Of a stretch of DNA of 64,000 bases, positions 45,800 to 58,209 are shown piece after piece; position 1 is the stretch's first letter; every line of letters begins with the position of its first letter. This DNA comes from Hirsutella rhossiliensis. Lineage: Eukaryota; Ascomycota; Sordariomycetes; Hypocreales; Ophiocordycipitaceae. The translations under genes were made by a program, and so were the position numbers. The notes beneath the pieces were generated by a model. That model ran no database searches and was not told where the DNA came from. It saw nothing but the letters and a program-made list of their open reading frames with translations. The stretch covers positions 372,001 to 436,000 of the forward strand of contig NW_025408682.1 in NCBI RefSeq assembly GCF_020360975.1, in the 5' to 3' direction.

Positions 45800-47600
45800 T
45801 ATAAATATAAGAATAACGTAGATAAAAGGATACGTTATAAGGGATTAACCTAAGTAACGTTATTAAAGGAAAATAAGCTTATAGGCTTAAGAGATCCTTT
45901 ATTAATAATATTATTATAAAAGTAAGTAAGTATAAGCTTTACGTTAAAGATATACCGCTCCCCCTTACCTCCTTTAACGCGGTAATAGCTTTAGAATTTA
46001 TATATAAATAAAAGGAAGTTATAGACCGCGAAATAAAGGAAAACCTAGTAAAGGGTATATAGAAGACTATCCTAAAAGCTATTATTAAATAAAAAGGTTA
46101 CTTCTTAATCCCTATACGTTAGGTCTTTATATATAAGACTAATAAATAAGGGTATATTATACGCTTTAAAGTATATATTATAGTTTATAGAGACCTATAG
46201 CTTAAAGGTAACGAGGATATATATATAGCTATACTACGAGCATAAATATTTTAACTATTTATAGCCTTCTACTACCTTAAGGACTTTAAGACGGAAGAAT
46301 ATAACGTAAAAATAGTATTTCTATATATAATCCTATACTAAGAAGTCTATTACTAGCCTCTACTAAGATTCTTAATACCTAGGTTATACCTAAAGCTATT
46401 AAAAGTACTATATAAGCTCTATATCTCCCTAAAGCTATAGTTTAAAGAGATATCTAGTTTCTTTACTAAAGAGCTTAGTAGCTAGTAAAAGATACTTATA
46501 TACTAGTCTATAAGGGCGTTATTATCTTTATCTTCGTAGATAATATTATTATAATATATCTTAAAGGGTAAAAATAAGATTAAGAAGAGCTATATAAGGC
46601 TATTATAAAGAAATACACCGTTATATATATAGGAGAGCTATGCTAGTTCCTTAGTATTAAGATTATTAAGGATAGGGATCTTAAGAAGATATAGCTCTTA
46701 TAAGCTTCCTATATCTTTAAGACTATAAAGAAATATTATATCTTTAATAATAATATCCTTTATAAGCTTAAGATCCTACTAATAATAAAAGAGCTCGTCC
46801 CCTATAAAAAGTAAGCCTTAAAGGAGGAGATATATAAATATATCTCTTTAATTAGGTCGCTTATTTATTTAGTAATTTATACTAAGCTAGATATTATATT
46901 TATATCTAGAAAGCTAGCTTAATATAATTATAACCCTAGGCCGCGCTATAGGTATAAAGTATATAAGTGCCTAGCTTACCTTTATTATACGAGAAACCGC
47001 TATATTTACTTTACGGCGATAAACTTAATAAAGCGGCTAATATATATATCCGACTCCTTATACGCTAATAACTTAAAGACTAAGAAGTCCTTATAAGGAT
47101 ATATATTCCTACTCCTTAGTAGGCTAATTAACTAAAAAGCTACTAAGTAAGCTACTATAATAATATCCTTTATAAAAGCTAAATTATTAGTACTCTTATA
47201 AATAGCTAAGGAATAAGTAGTATTTAGCTAGCTAATTAAGGAGCTTAGTATTAGTATTAAAGGGACTATAGAGCTTTAGTATAATAACCTTTAGACTATT
47301 AAGCTTCTAACTAAATTAAGCGCGAAGCTTAAGATAAACCTTAAATACGTTAATATTTATAGATACTAGCTTTATTAAGAGGTATAGTAAGATTAAATAT
47401 AAGTTAGCTAGATCGTATTAATAAATAACCTAGCTAATAGTATAATAAAGGCGCTTATATACTAAAAGTATTAGAACTTTATTAAGTAACTAAGGCTAGT
47501 AATACGGCCGGAAGATATATTAAGAGATAATATACCTAACTATTATATTAAGGCGTAATATCTCCTTACTATAGCGAACTCGATAATCGCTAGATCCTAA
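45800..47600 (+). pseudogene. Copia RT and RNase H remnant (element L)
   Basis: Plus-strand decayed copia pol. Recognisable in order: VFIYKTN then GYIIRFKV and the RDL-stop-LKGNED block (about 46,120-46,220), the catalytic motif IFVDNIIII at about 46,530-46,556 (family FVDDIII, one Asp codon mutated), and RNase H about 46,900-47,590. Integrase and gag are not recognisable upstream, only about 600 bp separates the RT from the flank, and no LTRs were found. The element is therefore truncated or its ends are too decayed. Stops are TAA/TAG. It is a different copia lineage from C and K. Confidence 0.68.
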
Positions 47601-48658
47601 TAATAAGGGCACTATTATATATACTAAGATTAAGGGATTTTAATAATATAGTTAGATCTTAATTTAGTTAAGAAATAGTTAAGAAACTATAAAGATTTAA
47701 GGGGTAAAGGTTAGCCTTATTTACTACTTAGAAGTAAAGCTATTATTAAACTACCCCTTAAATAGTATAATACTATAGCGCTTAAACTTACGATAATTAC
47801 TATAGCTTTACTAAATTAAGATTAATTAATATAAGGAATATATTATTAAAAAGCCTACCTTTAAGATTACTTTTATCTTAAAAAGATAACGTTATAGGTA
47901 AAGGTACTATAGTACTTAGACTACCTAAAGGGATGCCCCGCTATACCCCTCCTTATAAGGAAGGTTATAAATATAACTTATAACTACTAGTTAAATAGTA
48001 AGAGTAAGTTATATAACCTTATTAATCGTAAGTTTAGCTCCCTTTAAGGTAGAAGAGTAGGTTATATAACTACGCCTTAAGGGGGGCGCGGTTAAATAAA
48101 CTTAGGGGCCTAAGGAGATAGGATATAAGAAGGGGGGTTCTCCTTATATCCTATCCTCTTAAGTCCTAGCTTTTACCTTTTACTATATTTACCTTCCCTT
48201 TTTATAGGATATAATTAAGAGCCTTCTTCATTTTAGATAACCTCCTTAAATAGATAATAAAGTAGCCGAATTTAATATCGGAATAGCCTTATATTTATTA
48301 GACTAAACGCTCCTCTACCTATTACCCTACTATCTAAAAGCTAGGGTAGTAAGGGGGTATATTAAGGAGAGTAGGTATAAGAGGCTATAGTTATACTTAG
48401 TAGACCTAATAGTTATATATAAGGAAGCTTACTTAACTAATATAACTCCCTTAGCCTAAGGATATTATATAGGCTTAACTTAGGTATAGGAATATTATAA
48501 TACCCTCCTTTAGCTAGCTATATATTATTACTATACCTATATAAGCCCCTCCCTTATCTTAATAATAAACTAAGATATATATTATAAAATTTACCTTTCT
48601 ATACCCTTACTTCTTTTACTATACTCTTAAGCCCTTACTTAAGAGTTTATATACTTAC
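47600..48658. other. Degenerate region after L, with a hairpin
   Basis: No coding frame recognised. A purine-rich run near 47,695-47,708 follows RNase H and may be the polypurine tract of L. An imperfect inverted repeat of about 18 bp (GATAGGATATAAG / CTTATATCCTATC) lies at about 48,118-48,157 with a G-rich loop. Confidence 0.35.
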
Positions 48659-49050
48659 CTTATTTTTAAGATATATACTAACGCTAGCCCGCCTCGCTTA
48701 TTTATACCGCGCGCGCTTAGTAAGTACCTATACCGCTTAAATGCCCGTATACGCGCCTACGCCCGCGCCCGCCCGCTTATATATATATATAACGCACTTT
48801 AGCTATATATAATATATCCCCTTCCCCTTTTATTTCCTTAGGCTAGCGATCCTTATTATAATACTATAAGAGACTATAGGCTATAGCTAAGTTTATCGAT
48901 TACGGCGTTAGTAATAGCTCTAAATTTAGTTTATATATATTTATATAGGCGGGCGTAGGCGCGGGCATTTAAGTAGTATAGGTACTTACTAAGCGCGCGC
49001 GGTATAAATAAGAGGGGCGGGCTAGCTTTAATATATATCTTAAAAGTAGG
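48659..49050. mobile_element. Foldback / MITE-like element with long inverted arms
   Basis: Two arms of about 130-150 bp (about 48,659-48,808 and 48,915-49,050) are inverted copies of one another. They share TTTTAAGATATATA at the tips, a GC-rich middle including TTTATACCGCGCGCGCTTAG, and AGTAAGTACCTATAC. About 100 bp of AT-rich spacer separates them. There is no coding capacity. The outer ends read TATTTTTAAG and CTTAAAAGTA. No clear target duplication could be assigned. This is the layout of a non-autonomous DNA transposon, or alternatively of two tail-to-tail copies of a repeat. Confidence 0.62.
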
Positions 49051-49183
49051 CCCTAACTAACCGGTATATAGCTCTAGCTATTTAGTATATAGAAAAAGTA
49101 GGTAGTATAGCTAGTTAAGGCGTAGCGCTAATACCGTAAATTTAAGTATATATATTCCCTACGCTTACCTTACGTCTTATAAT

Positions 49184-49660
49184 TCTCGCGAAGAGAGATA
49201 CGAGAAGTATATAAAAAATACACGAAGGTAAAATTAGAAGTAAGGGGTCGGATAGGCAGGGCAGAGAGATTTGATTCTTACGGGGGTAGTAATTATAGTA
49301 GGGGAGTAATTGTTATATTACCTTAATTGTCCTTCTTTCCTCTATCTAACGCCCCTCTTTATACCTGTCTAGCATCTTAATTAATAAAGAAGATCTTGCT
49401 TAAAGAAGCTACTAATATCCTTTCGACTACTAAGCTTTTTGCTGGTTTTTCCCCTCCTTTCTAGCCGTTGCCGGCATATCCGTCTTATCTCTCGCTACCT
49501 CTATAGGAAGCTATCGCTACTTCTACTTCCCCTCTTACCCCTACCCTCCTCTCTATACCTCCTTTTAGCTCCTTCCTTAAAACCTATTTTTTAGCTTCCT
49601 AGGTCCCTCGTACTAAGGGATATCTCCGAGAACTACGAAATTAAGCCACGCTTCGCGACA
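49184..49660 (-). repeat. 3' LTR of copia K (477 bp)
   Basis: Plus-strand ends TCTCGCGAAG and CTTCGCGACA. The CG-rich left end is intact here, whereas the other LTR reads TCTTATAAAG at the same place. Confidence 0.93.
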
Positions 49661-49699
49661 TACCCCTTTAGCTATAGCCTGCCTTTATAGAAAGGGTAA

Positions 49700-52600
49700 A
49701 GCTAAATACCTAGGCCGGTAAGCGTATAGAGGAGGTCTTAGTCTATACTTATCCCCTACTCGAGAAATCCGGGTTTTAGCCCTAGGCTCTTTTAGACCTA
49801 CTTTAGGAAAAGGGGCCTTAAGGAGGAAATTAAGTCCTATAAGAAAGGGGGCTTTCTAAGGATAAGTCCCTAAAAGGGGCCTTTAAGAAGAATAAGTCTT
49901 AATTAAGCTAGCCCTCCTCTAGATAAGTCCTAATTCCTCTCTTCGGCTATAGACGTCTCCTTCCTCCTACGTACTATTAGCTCCTCTCGTAGACTCTTAA
50001 GGCGGGCTTCTAAGGATAGCTTCTCTCGAACGTCTTCTAGCCTAATTTGCTATAAAAAGATAGCTAGCTTCTACTTTAGTAGGGGCTTTATAAGACCGTC
50101 GGCTTTTATTAATACCGTTAGAACCTAATAGACGGAAATAAGTCCCCTTTAGACCTCTTAGCGTAACTAATGCTAGTAGATATCGATATACTATAGCTAT
50201 ATCGATAGCTTACTATTTTCCTCCGTAAGAATTTATATAGTCTACGTATTATCGTATTCTATAGCTAACGGGGATAGAATTTATAGTCGTAGAGATATTA
50301 GTAGCCGGCTAAGGAAAATCGCTTCTTTTAACGCTTCTAAAAGAGCTAGTAGCTCTGCCTCCGTACTCGAAGTCGTAACGGTAGCTTACTTCGAAGCTCT
50401 CTAAGCAATAGTTCCTTTAAAAAGGGATATAATATACCCTTATAAGCTCTTTCTATCTAAGGAATTATCCGTAAAGGACGAATCGCTTAAATAAAGGAAG
50501 ATTTCGGTAGCTAATTTCTTTCTTTTCTGCCCTCCTAGGCGTAGACTATATAATCTCGTTAAGTAGAGATAAAGGATAGCTCTATCTACTACTTCTTAAT
50601 GCCTAGGGCTAGGATTCTAGTTATGCCTAGCTAGCCGGGAGACCGTAAAAGAGATATCCGGTCTAGTAGAAATAGCTAAAAAAAGCAAGGAGCCTACCTT
50701 CTATTAATATTAGTGTTTCTCTTACTCCCTTACTTAAAAGGACGGATTAGGTAAAAGCTCTTCGTTTAATATAGGCGTAGAGGGAAGCTTCTTATCGAGG
50801 GAATTAAGGAGGAATTTATAAGCGACCTTATCGATATAGGCGTCCTAGGTAAGCTAGATAGTCCGTTAGGACCTATTCTAAAGGATTCGTATCCCTAGGA
50901 ACTACTTTAGCTACCCTAGCCTAGTTATCTTATACCTTTATTGCAGGCCTCGTATAGCCTCCCTAATAGTAGCCTCTTCCTCTTTTAGGTAGGCCTAGAT
51001 AATGTCGTCGACGTAGAAGAAGACCGTGATTTTACCTTTCTATATTATATACGGTTCCTAAGGGACTTTCGTAAAGCCTAGGGCTTCGAGGGAACCTATT
51101 AAATGCTATTGCTAAAGAAGGGGTGATCTTCGTAGTCTATATAGAGCTTTCCTAAGCCGTAGAACCTTTCCTAGTTATTAGAAACTAGGAGGAAGTCGTA
51201 TATAGATAACTTCTTCTTCCTCGAGAGGGTAGTTAACGAAGGCGTTAACTATATCTATCTAATCGAGCTCGAGGTCGAATTCTACTACTATAGCTATAAG
51301 GGTCTAAAAAGACATCCCTGCTAGGGTGGTTGCCTTAGTAGGTAGATCCCCCTTTTCCTATTAATTCCTATAGATAACTAGCTAGGCTTTGCACTTTTAA
51401 AGGAAGCTATATATATTAGTCTTATAGATAAAGACCTACTTATAGCTAAGGACCTATTTTCCTCTTACCTTTTCCTTTAGGACCTCTTCGAAAGACCCTA
51501 TCTCCTCGTATAAGGCTAGGTAGTCTTTCTAGGCCTAGAAAAACTAGTCTCTAAAGGGGTGTTTTTCTAGCTGCTTTTAGTTTGCTAGTAGGTCCGGGAG
51601 GTCTCTTTTATATACCTTCCTTGCTAATAGAGGCTTAAAAGGCCGGCCTGCTATAAATGCTCCGTAGGAACCGTCTTCTATAGGCGTTAAATAGAAGTCG
51701 GAAAAACGATCGAAATAAGGGAGTAATTAGTCTTCTTTTATATCGGGCCCTATACCTTCCTTTGCTTCTTAAAGCAGGGATAAAAAGGCAGCTAGGTAAT
51801 CCTTTAAGAGAGGTGCCTTTCCTACCCCCTTAGGGGTCGAGACGGTAAGACTAACCGAAAAAACTGCTTTTAGATCTTCTTCTTATTCCGTAAGAGGAGG
51901 CATAGGGAGGCAGGCGTATTCTAGCTCTACCGCTTTCCTATAGTCTCCTTCTTTGTCTAGATTATCTAATCTAGCAGCTTCCTCTTTTTCTTTAAAGTCG
52001 GCGTTATCCTCGACTACTTCGACGTCGGTTTCTTCCTCCGTTTCCTTGTCTAGGACCTCTTCTTAAGACTATTAGGAAGGGGGGATTTTAATATTCTATA
52101 TTAGCTAACGTTATAAGAGTAAGAGGAGCTATTAATCCCTCTTTCCGTCGAAGAAGCTAGATTCGTCGAAAATTATATCCCTAGTCGAAATAACCTTCCG
52201 TAGAAGGGGAATCTAGATCCGGAAGATATTCGTAGAATTATAACTAACAAGGTAACTAATAAAGGCTCTAGGATTAAGCTTTCTTTTCTTCTTCCTTTTT
52301 AGCTATATATCGGCAGTTATAGCGTATGCCTTATAGCTATAGGCACGAAGGTAGGCTAGCGAGGCCCTCTTCTTTATAAAGAGCTCGAGGGGGGATTTCT
52401 AGTCTATTCCTTAGTTTAGTTCCCTAGGGTCCTTAGGGTCCCTAGGGGTCCGGTTCTATAGGTAATAGGCGGTCTTAACGACTTCCCTCTAAAGGTCGTA
52501 TAGAAGCTTTATAGTAAGTCTTATTATACGGGCCCTTTCTATTATAGCACCCCTTAATCTTTCTACCCCTCCGTTCTAGGCCTAGGTATTCGGTGCTAAC

Positions 52601-54887
52601 GGGAGGGGTAAAATGCCCCTTTTTCGAAGCTAATTTAAGATATCCTTCGTAAATAGCTCTCCGTTAGACCGTATCTTCTTTACCTCGTAGCTAAAGTAGG
52701 AATTTATCTAGTTAACGAAGTCCCGGAGGGCAGACTAGTTATACTTACTTAGGTAGGTCCGTAAGAAATAAGGGAAAACTATCCCTAAAAAAGCGTCTAT
52801 AAAAAACATTACCCTAACGAAGCTTTCCTAGTCCCTAGAGACGTCGGTCTAGTCGACCTAAATTTCCTTACACGGCTAGTCCGGCCGTATTAGGGTCCGT
52901 CTAGAAATTCGTCTCTTAGTCTTCCCTTAGCCGTAGTATTCGTATTCGACGGTCTTTAGGCCCCTTATTCGTACGCCCTATTATTAGCCTAGCTTATATA
53001 AAGCTAGGGGGCCCGGGTAACTAAGTCGTGTATGCTAAAGAAGACCGTCTCCTTAGGCTGCCGGAAGAGGGTCCTTTAAACCTACCCTCTTAGTAGGGAA
53101 AGCTAACTTCTCGAGGGATTCCTTCCTAAGGATAGGTCGGAATTCGAGAATAAATTAACCGAATTTCTCCTCGATAAGCCTAATAGTCTAATTCTTCTAG
53201 ACTAGCCTCGTAGGCTTAGACGTCGTATCCTAGAAGATCCCTTCCTTTCGAAAAAGGCGGAAGGAAATTAAGCTCGTTAAAAATCGAGGGCAAAAAGCTA
53301 CCCTTTTTCGTCGAAGAATTCGTATAGATCCGTTAGGTAATTTTATCGTAAAATTTACCCTTTTATATCCCTCTATCTATACGGTTAATTCCCTAGCAAT
53401 AAGGTATTCCCTCCGTGCCTTCTTAAAGGACCGGAATTATAAGAGTAGATTATAGATATCGAGGGAAGTACTAGAGTTAAGGATAGCTGATTTTCGTAGG
53501 GGATAATTAGAGGGCTCTAACGGTTGGTCTTAGCCTTATTAATCCGTAGGGAAGACGAAGGCCGGATTTACTATACTAACGATTTTTCCTTAAATTTACG
53601 GCTCGAATAGGGGCAGCGGCGTTAGTTACTATTTCTTAGTAACCCGAATCTCGTCTATCTTCTTCTATAACGAGGGGTCCTCCTTAAGAGACTATTATAT
53701 CGTTTCTTATAGCCTCTTTAAAGGGTTAAATCCTTTAGGTCGGTTTTCCTCGAAGACCTACTAGCATTATAATAATCGATAGCCTAGGGATTTATAGGCT
53801 AGGCAGCCGTTTCGCTTAGTCTTTCGTTTCTTTAAGGAATCCTCGTCCCGATCTAAAAGGTCTACTTAAAAACCTCCCCTTTTTACCCCTTATTGCTAAT
53901 TTTAACGAAGAGGTTCGATTTCGACTAGTTCCCTGATTTTTCGACTAATAGACTAAAAGGTCTATTAGGGGACTAGTCGGGCCGGTCTAACTAACGGGAC
54001 CGGGCCCGGAGCAAAAGGCGGAGCCGGGGCCGGGACTAGGGCAGCCGTTATAGACGGGGTTAAGGCTCTCGAGGGAGGAGGAGCCGAAGGAGCAATAGCC
54101 GCAGTAGTAGCAGCGGGAGCCGTAGCAATAGGGGCTATAGCAGCTATAGGGGCAGCAGGTCGAGCCGTCTAGGTCGAGTGCTAGCTACGAAGGAATAAGA
54201 CTGCTTACTATTATACTCTAGCAGCCTCTTTATCTAATTCCCGGCTAGCTTCTCGAAAGATAGTCGAGTAACCGTTACTAATAGGCTTTATTAGTAGAGA
54301 TATATCCTATAGCTACTAGCCGGAAAGAGCTTCTATAAGGAAGTATTAGTTAGCTTCCTCGAGGATTTCTTCCTACTTAGCTAGCTACGAGGAAGCTAGT
54401 AGGTTCCTAGTAGAAAAAGCTCTTAGGTAGGCCGTATAGGTATTCCTAATACGGTTAGTTATATAGCCCCTCGAGGGAGCTGTTAAGGTCTCGAGTTTAA
54501 AAGCTACTGCCTAGGAGTCTCTTCCTCTCGTAGAGAGATTAGCTTTACGGCACTAACGGATTCCGTTATTGCCGTACGAGTAGTAGTTAGCAGCTTCGTC
54601 TTATAAAGGTATTCCTTTCGGTGACTCTCGTAGTCGCCTAGGGCAGCAGAAAAAGCTCTCTACTATATAGAGGTTAGCTCGGAGAAGAGGGTAGCTCCCT
54701 CTATAAAGTCCGTTGCCCTAGGACAAAGAGGGGGCTCGAGAGGGTCCTACTTATTAGAGAAGACTAAATTATAGATAGTTCTATCTATACGAGCCCGTAG
54801 CTCCTTTACCTACTTATCCTAATCTTAGGGCTCTATAAGAATCGTCCTACGGACCGTAGGGGCGGTAGAGGAGTCGTTTTTCGACAT
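49700..54887 (-). pseudogene. Gag-pol polyprotein of copia K
   Basis: Minus-strand polyprotein with a surviving ATG at 54,887-54,885 (MSKNDSSTAP). Domains right to left: gag about 54,880-53,600; integrase about 53,200-52,250 with a conserved copia block (SNGELFTKDILN near 52,670 and NGGVERLRGAIIERA near 52,560); linker; RT about 51,600-50,800 with the catalytic motif FFYVDDII at about 51,003-51,026; RNase H about 50,500-49,750. Stops are fewer than in other elements and mostly TAG/TAA at Gln or Trp positions. This is a typical single-frame copia polyprotein and would encode particle, protease, integrase, RT and RNase H. Confidence 0.82.
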
Positions 54888-55029
54888 TATTACATAGAAG
54901 GGTAGAAAAGTCGGTTAAAAATCGGCTTTTTTAGTAAGAGGGGTAAAAGGAAGCTACGAGGGATATAAGAAAGGTGCCTTTTATAGTAGCTAGAAGGTAT
55001 AGGAATTCTATTTCTCCCGGGCTTATAAC

Positions 55030-55503
55030 TCTTATAAAGAAAGATATAAGAAGTATATAAAAAATATACGAAGGTAAAATTAGAGGTAAGGGGTCGGATA
55101 GGCAGGGTAGAGAGATTTAATTCTTACGGGGGCAGTAATTATAATAGGGGAGTAATTGTTATATTGCCTTAATTATCCTTCTTTCCTCTATCTAACGCCC
55201 CTCTTTATACCCGTCTAGTATCTTAATTAATAAAGAAGATCCTACTTAAAGAAGCTACTAATATCCTTTTAACTACCGAGCTTTTACCGGTTTTTCCTCC
55301 TTTCTAGCCGTTGCCGGCATATCCGTCTTATCTCTCGCTACCTCTATAGGAAGCTATCGCTACTTTTGCTTCCCCTCTTACCCCTACCCTCCTCTCTGCA
55401 CCTCCTTTTAGCTCCTTCCTTAAAACCTGTTTTTTAGCTTCTTAGGTCCCTCGTGCTAAGGGATATCTCCGAGAACTACGAAATTAGGCTACGCTTCGCG
55501 ATA
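55030..55503 (-). repeat. 5' LTR of copia K (474 bp)
   Basis: Aligns end to end with the left LTR; starts TCTTATAAAG and ends CTTCGCGATA. It keeps some CA/TG that the left LTR lost (GCACC, TTTTGCTTCC) and lost others the left one kept: independent mutation of the two copies. Confidence 0.93.
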
Positions 55504-55508
55504 ATAAT

Positions 55509-56470
55509 AAGACCCGCTTATACTAAGGAAAGTAAAGTTATTATAATATATAGGAAATAGTTAATTAGGCGCCTAGCGGTATTATAATAGTTACGTCTTT
55601 AATATAGGCCCTCCTTATATAAATCTCGCTATACCTCTCCTTTATCTTAGACGTCTTTCTTAACCTTATCCTATTATATAGCTAGCTTATATAAGGGTAT
55701 TATAACGTAGATCTCGTTTTATATAGACTCCCGTAAGGGCTCTTATAAGGGCGCTTATAAGGGCATCGCAACCTATATTTCTTCTTATATATAGTCTACC
55801 GGCTAGTATTATAACGAGCTAAATTAGGGATCGCTAGTAAGCTTATCGTTAGAGACTAGTATATAGTAAGTAGCCCGTTAATAGGCCTACTATAAGCGTA
55901 TACCTAGCTTATATATATTACTATATTCTTAAAGGTATTATAGCCCTCGCTTTATTATTATAGCGGCTAACTTTTTAGTAGTTATTAGTACCGGCGGCGC
56001 TATTAAAGCTAGCGGCGGCGGCGGCCTTATAGCCTTACTACGTTTAATACTTTCTACGATTTTATATACCGATAGGTCTCGCCTTATACTGCGTATTTTC
56101 TCGAGATTAAGGGCGCCCTTAGGCCTGCCTTTACCTTATATAACGAGCGGCTCGTAGGGCGCTATAAGGCTAGTTAAAATAGCTTATAGCGCTTATATAT
56201 ACTAAAAGGGGTTAAAGTCGTTAAGCTATAACGCTAGCTTTATCTCTTTAAGCTATTAAAAGATAATATACTAGTATAGTAAGCCTATACTTATAGTAAA
56301 GCTATAGGGGTAGTAGCTTAAGGGCTTTACTAGCTTCTTTATTTATAAGTTTATTTAAATTATACTATACTACTTAACTATAAGCTTAAGGGCCCTTAAG
56401 GAGACCTTTTCGTAAATAAGGAGGTAGAGGCTCTTAAGGGTAAAAGAGGATATCTTATATATATTATAAC
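55509..56470. other. Degenerate region, no gene assigned
   Basis: Sequence to the right of K. Short plus-strand frames with TAA/TAG stops exist (for example about 55,980-56,150), but no domain is recognisable. It includes a local direct repeat of TAAGGGC units near 55,733-55,770. It is probably the 5' part of the decayed coding region that follows. Confidence 0.3.
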
Positions 56471-57660
56471 AACGAATAGCTTTAACTTTAAAGGCTTAAT
56501 AAGCCTAGAAGACATTAAACTTCTAAAAGATATATAAGAGGTTACTAGTTAAGGACTAAAGGAACCTCTTTATTAAGGAATATAGTCTCTTAATAGTAAA
56601 GGTTATTATATACTTAAAGTAATAATATTAATTAATAAAGTAAGTAATAAGCTATTCCTTCTAAGGGTCGAGCTACGTTTAAAGTATATAGCGTATAGCT
56701 CTTAGCGGGTACCGCCTAGGCTACTTAAAGAAATAGAAGCGTTATTTAAAGCTATTTATATCCTTTAAGCTAATAAGGGCACCTTACTCTTAGAGGAAAA
56801 GCTTAAAGCTTAGTACTCGTTAGGTCCGGCCTTAGGCGTCCCTTATAGCCTTAAAGAAGTATACCTTTTATCTTAGTAAGCACGTTCTTATTTATATACT
56901 AGTAGTAGAGTAATAGGACTATATTCTATAGCTCTTTAAAGCTTATAAGGGCGTTAATAAGAGTAAATTCGCGGTCTATAATAGTAACTTATAGAGGTAG
57001 AATTCTTATTAATATAGCTACTATAAGTAAAGCTAAGATCGCTTAATAGTATTAAGCTTTACCCTTATTAAAGAGAAAGACTAAGGCTATTAAGAAGGTC
57101 TTCTTTATATATATAATACTATATATATTTAAAAGGGGTATATTAAATCGGATAGTCTTATATATATAGTCTAGTTACTAGATAGCTAGGAACTAATAGA
57201 GTAGCTTAAGGCCGCTTTTTAAGGCTAAAAAGAGTATAGAGAGTCGGCCGGCTAAATCGCGAGCGTTATATATAAAGAAGTCGGATTTATTTAGCTTATT
57301 ATAGAGGAATTAAAGCGGCGTATACCTAGTAAGCTTATATTAACGATATTAAGTAAGGGCGTTATATATCTACTTAGTACTAACGCCTATAAGGTAAGGG
57401 TCTTTATTAAAGCGTAATCGAAGTTATACTATAATATAAACGGGCTATAGGCTATTATTATATAGCTAAATAATCTTAGAGGCGTATTTTAATATAACCT
57501 CCCCTTAATACTTAGCTTATACTATTAGCTTAATAAAGGGGTAATTATAGGCGCTAGTAAAAGGGTACGTAACTAACTAAGTACCCTAAAGTCGGTTTAA
57601 CTTAATAACTAGATAAAAGGGATATTAGGTTATCTATATACTTATTTAGCGGCGTTTAAC
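56470..57660 (+). pseudogene. Unidentified decayed coding frame, truncated by element M
   Basis: A plus-strand frame of about 390 codons in which stops are TAA or TAG. It is Leu/Ile/Lys/Tyr-rich with charged blocks. The better stretch is about 57,000-57,650 and includes KEYRESAG, IIEELKRRIPSKLILTILSKG and NAYKVRVFIKA. It resembles no family I can name. It could be the pol or accessory protein of another transposon, or a host gene caught in the island. Element M cuts it at 57,663. Confidence 0.4.
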
Positions 57661-57662
57661 GA

Positions 57663-58132
57663 TATAACGACCGGTGTTATTCCTAAGGGATAAACCTATT
57701 AAGGGGTTTATATTAGTAGATATAATAGGGCGTAGTCTAAGTAATAATAAGTATATTACGTTAGTAATAAGTCGGAGGTTATAGACCGTAGACTATAACT
57801 AGGTAATTAGAATTAAAGATAGAATCGTAATAAAGATCTATATTAAAAGCTATTAAGCTATCTATCTAAAGGAGTAAAAGTAAGTAGCTATATATACCTA
57901 TAGAGACTATCCTTAGATTATAGTCCTAGCCGTAATCCCCTTCGTAGCTTACTATAGCTTACTAGTAAGCTATGCTCTTAAGTAGTAATCTATCTATATA
58001 AAGCTTACTTAGCTTATATACGCTCTAGGTAAGCTAAGCCTAAGTAACTTCTTATCCTAATTATTATTCCGAGCCGCCTTATTACGTAAACGTAGCTAGC
58101 TCTCTTACGGCCCGCTAACTATAGTTATAATA
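57663..58132 (-). repeat. 3' LTR of element M (470 bp)
   Basis: Starts TATAACGACCGGTG and ends AGTTATAATA; aligns with both LTRs of F, most diverged in its distal third. The minus-strand polypurine tract (58,136-58,152) abuts it. Confidence 0.88.
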
Positions 58133-58189
58133 CGATATCTCCCCTCCTTTTAGTCTTATCTATAAGACCTACTACTGCCTTAGCCGCCG

Positions 58190-58200
58190 TATATAAATAT
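58190..58200 (+). promoter_or_regulatory. TATA-like box upstream of the antisense ORF of M
   Basis: GTATATAAATAT at the same place as in F (15,661-15,672), between the 3' LTR and the antisense frame. Candidate core promoter; it could be a RIP artefact. Confidence 0.35.
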
Positions 58201-58209
58201 ACCCTTATC

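Larger units (their letters stand above)
49184..55503 (-). mobile_element. Element K: complete 6.3-kb Ty1/copia retrotransposon
   Basis: LTRs of 477 and 474 bp with 10-bp inverted ends (TNTCGCGAAG / CTTCGCGANA) and a perfect ATAAT duplication (49179-49183 and 55504-55508). Coding strand is minus; the polypurine tract AAAGGGG abuts the left (3') LTR at about 49,662-49,668. It retains many CA/TG and long open stretches, so it is among the youngest elements here. It is inserted in unrecognised sequence between the foldback element and a decayed frame. Confidence 0.93.
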
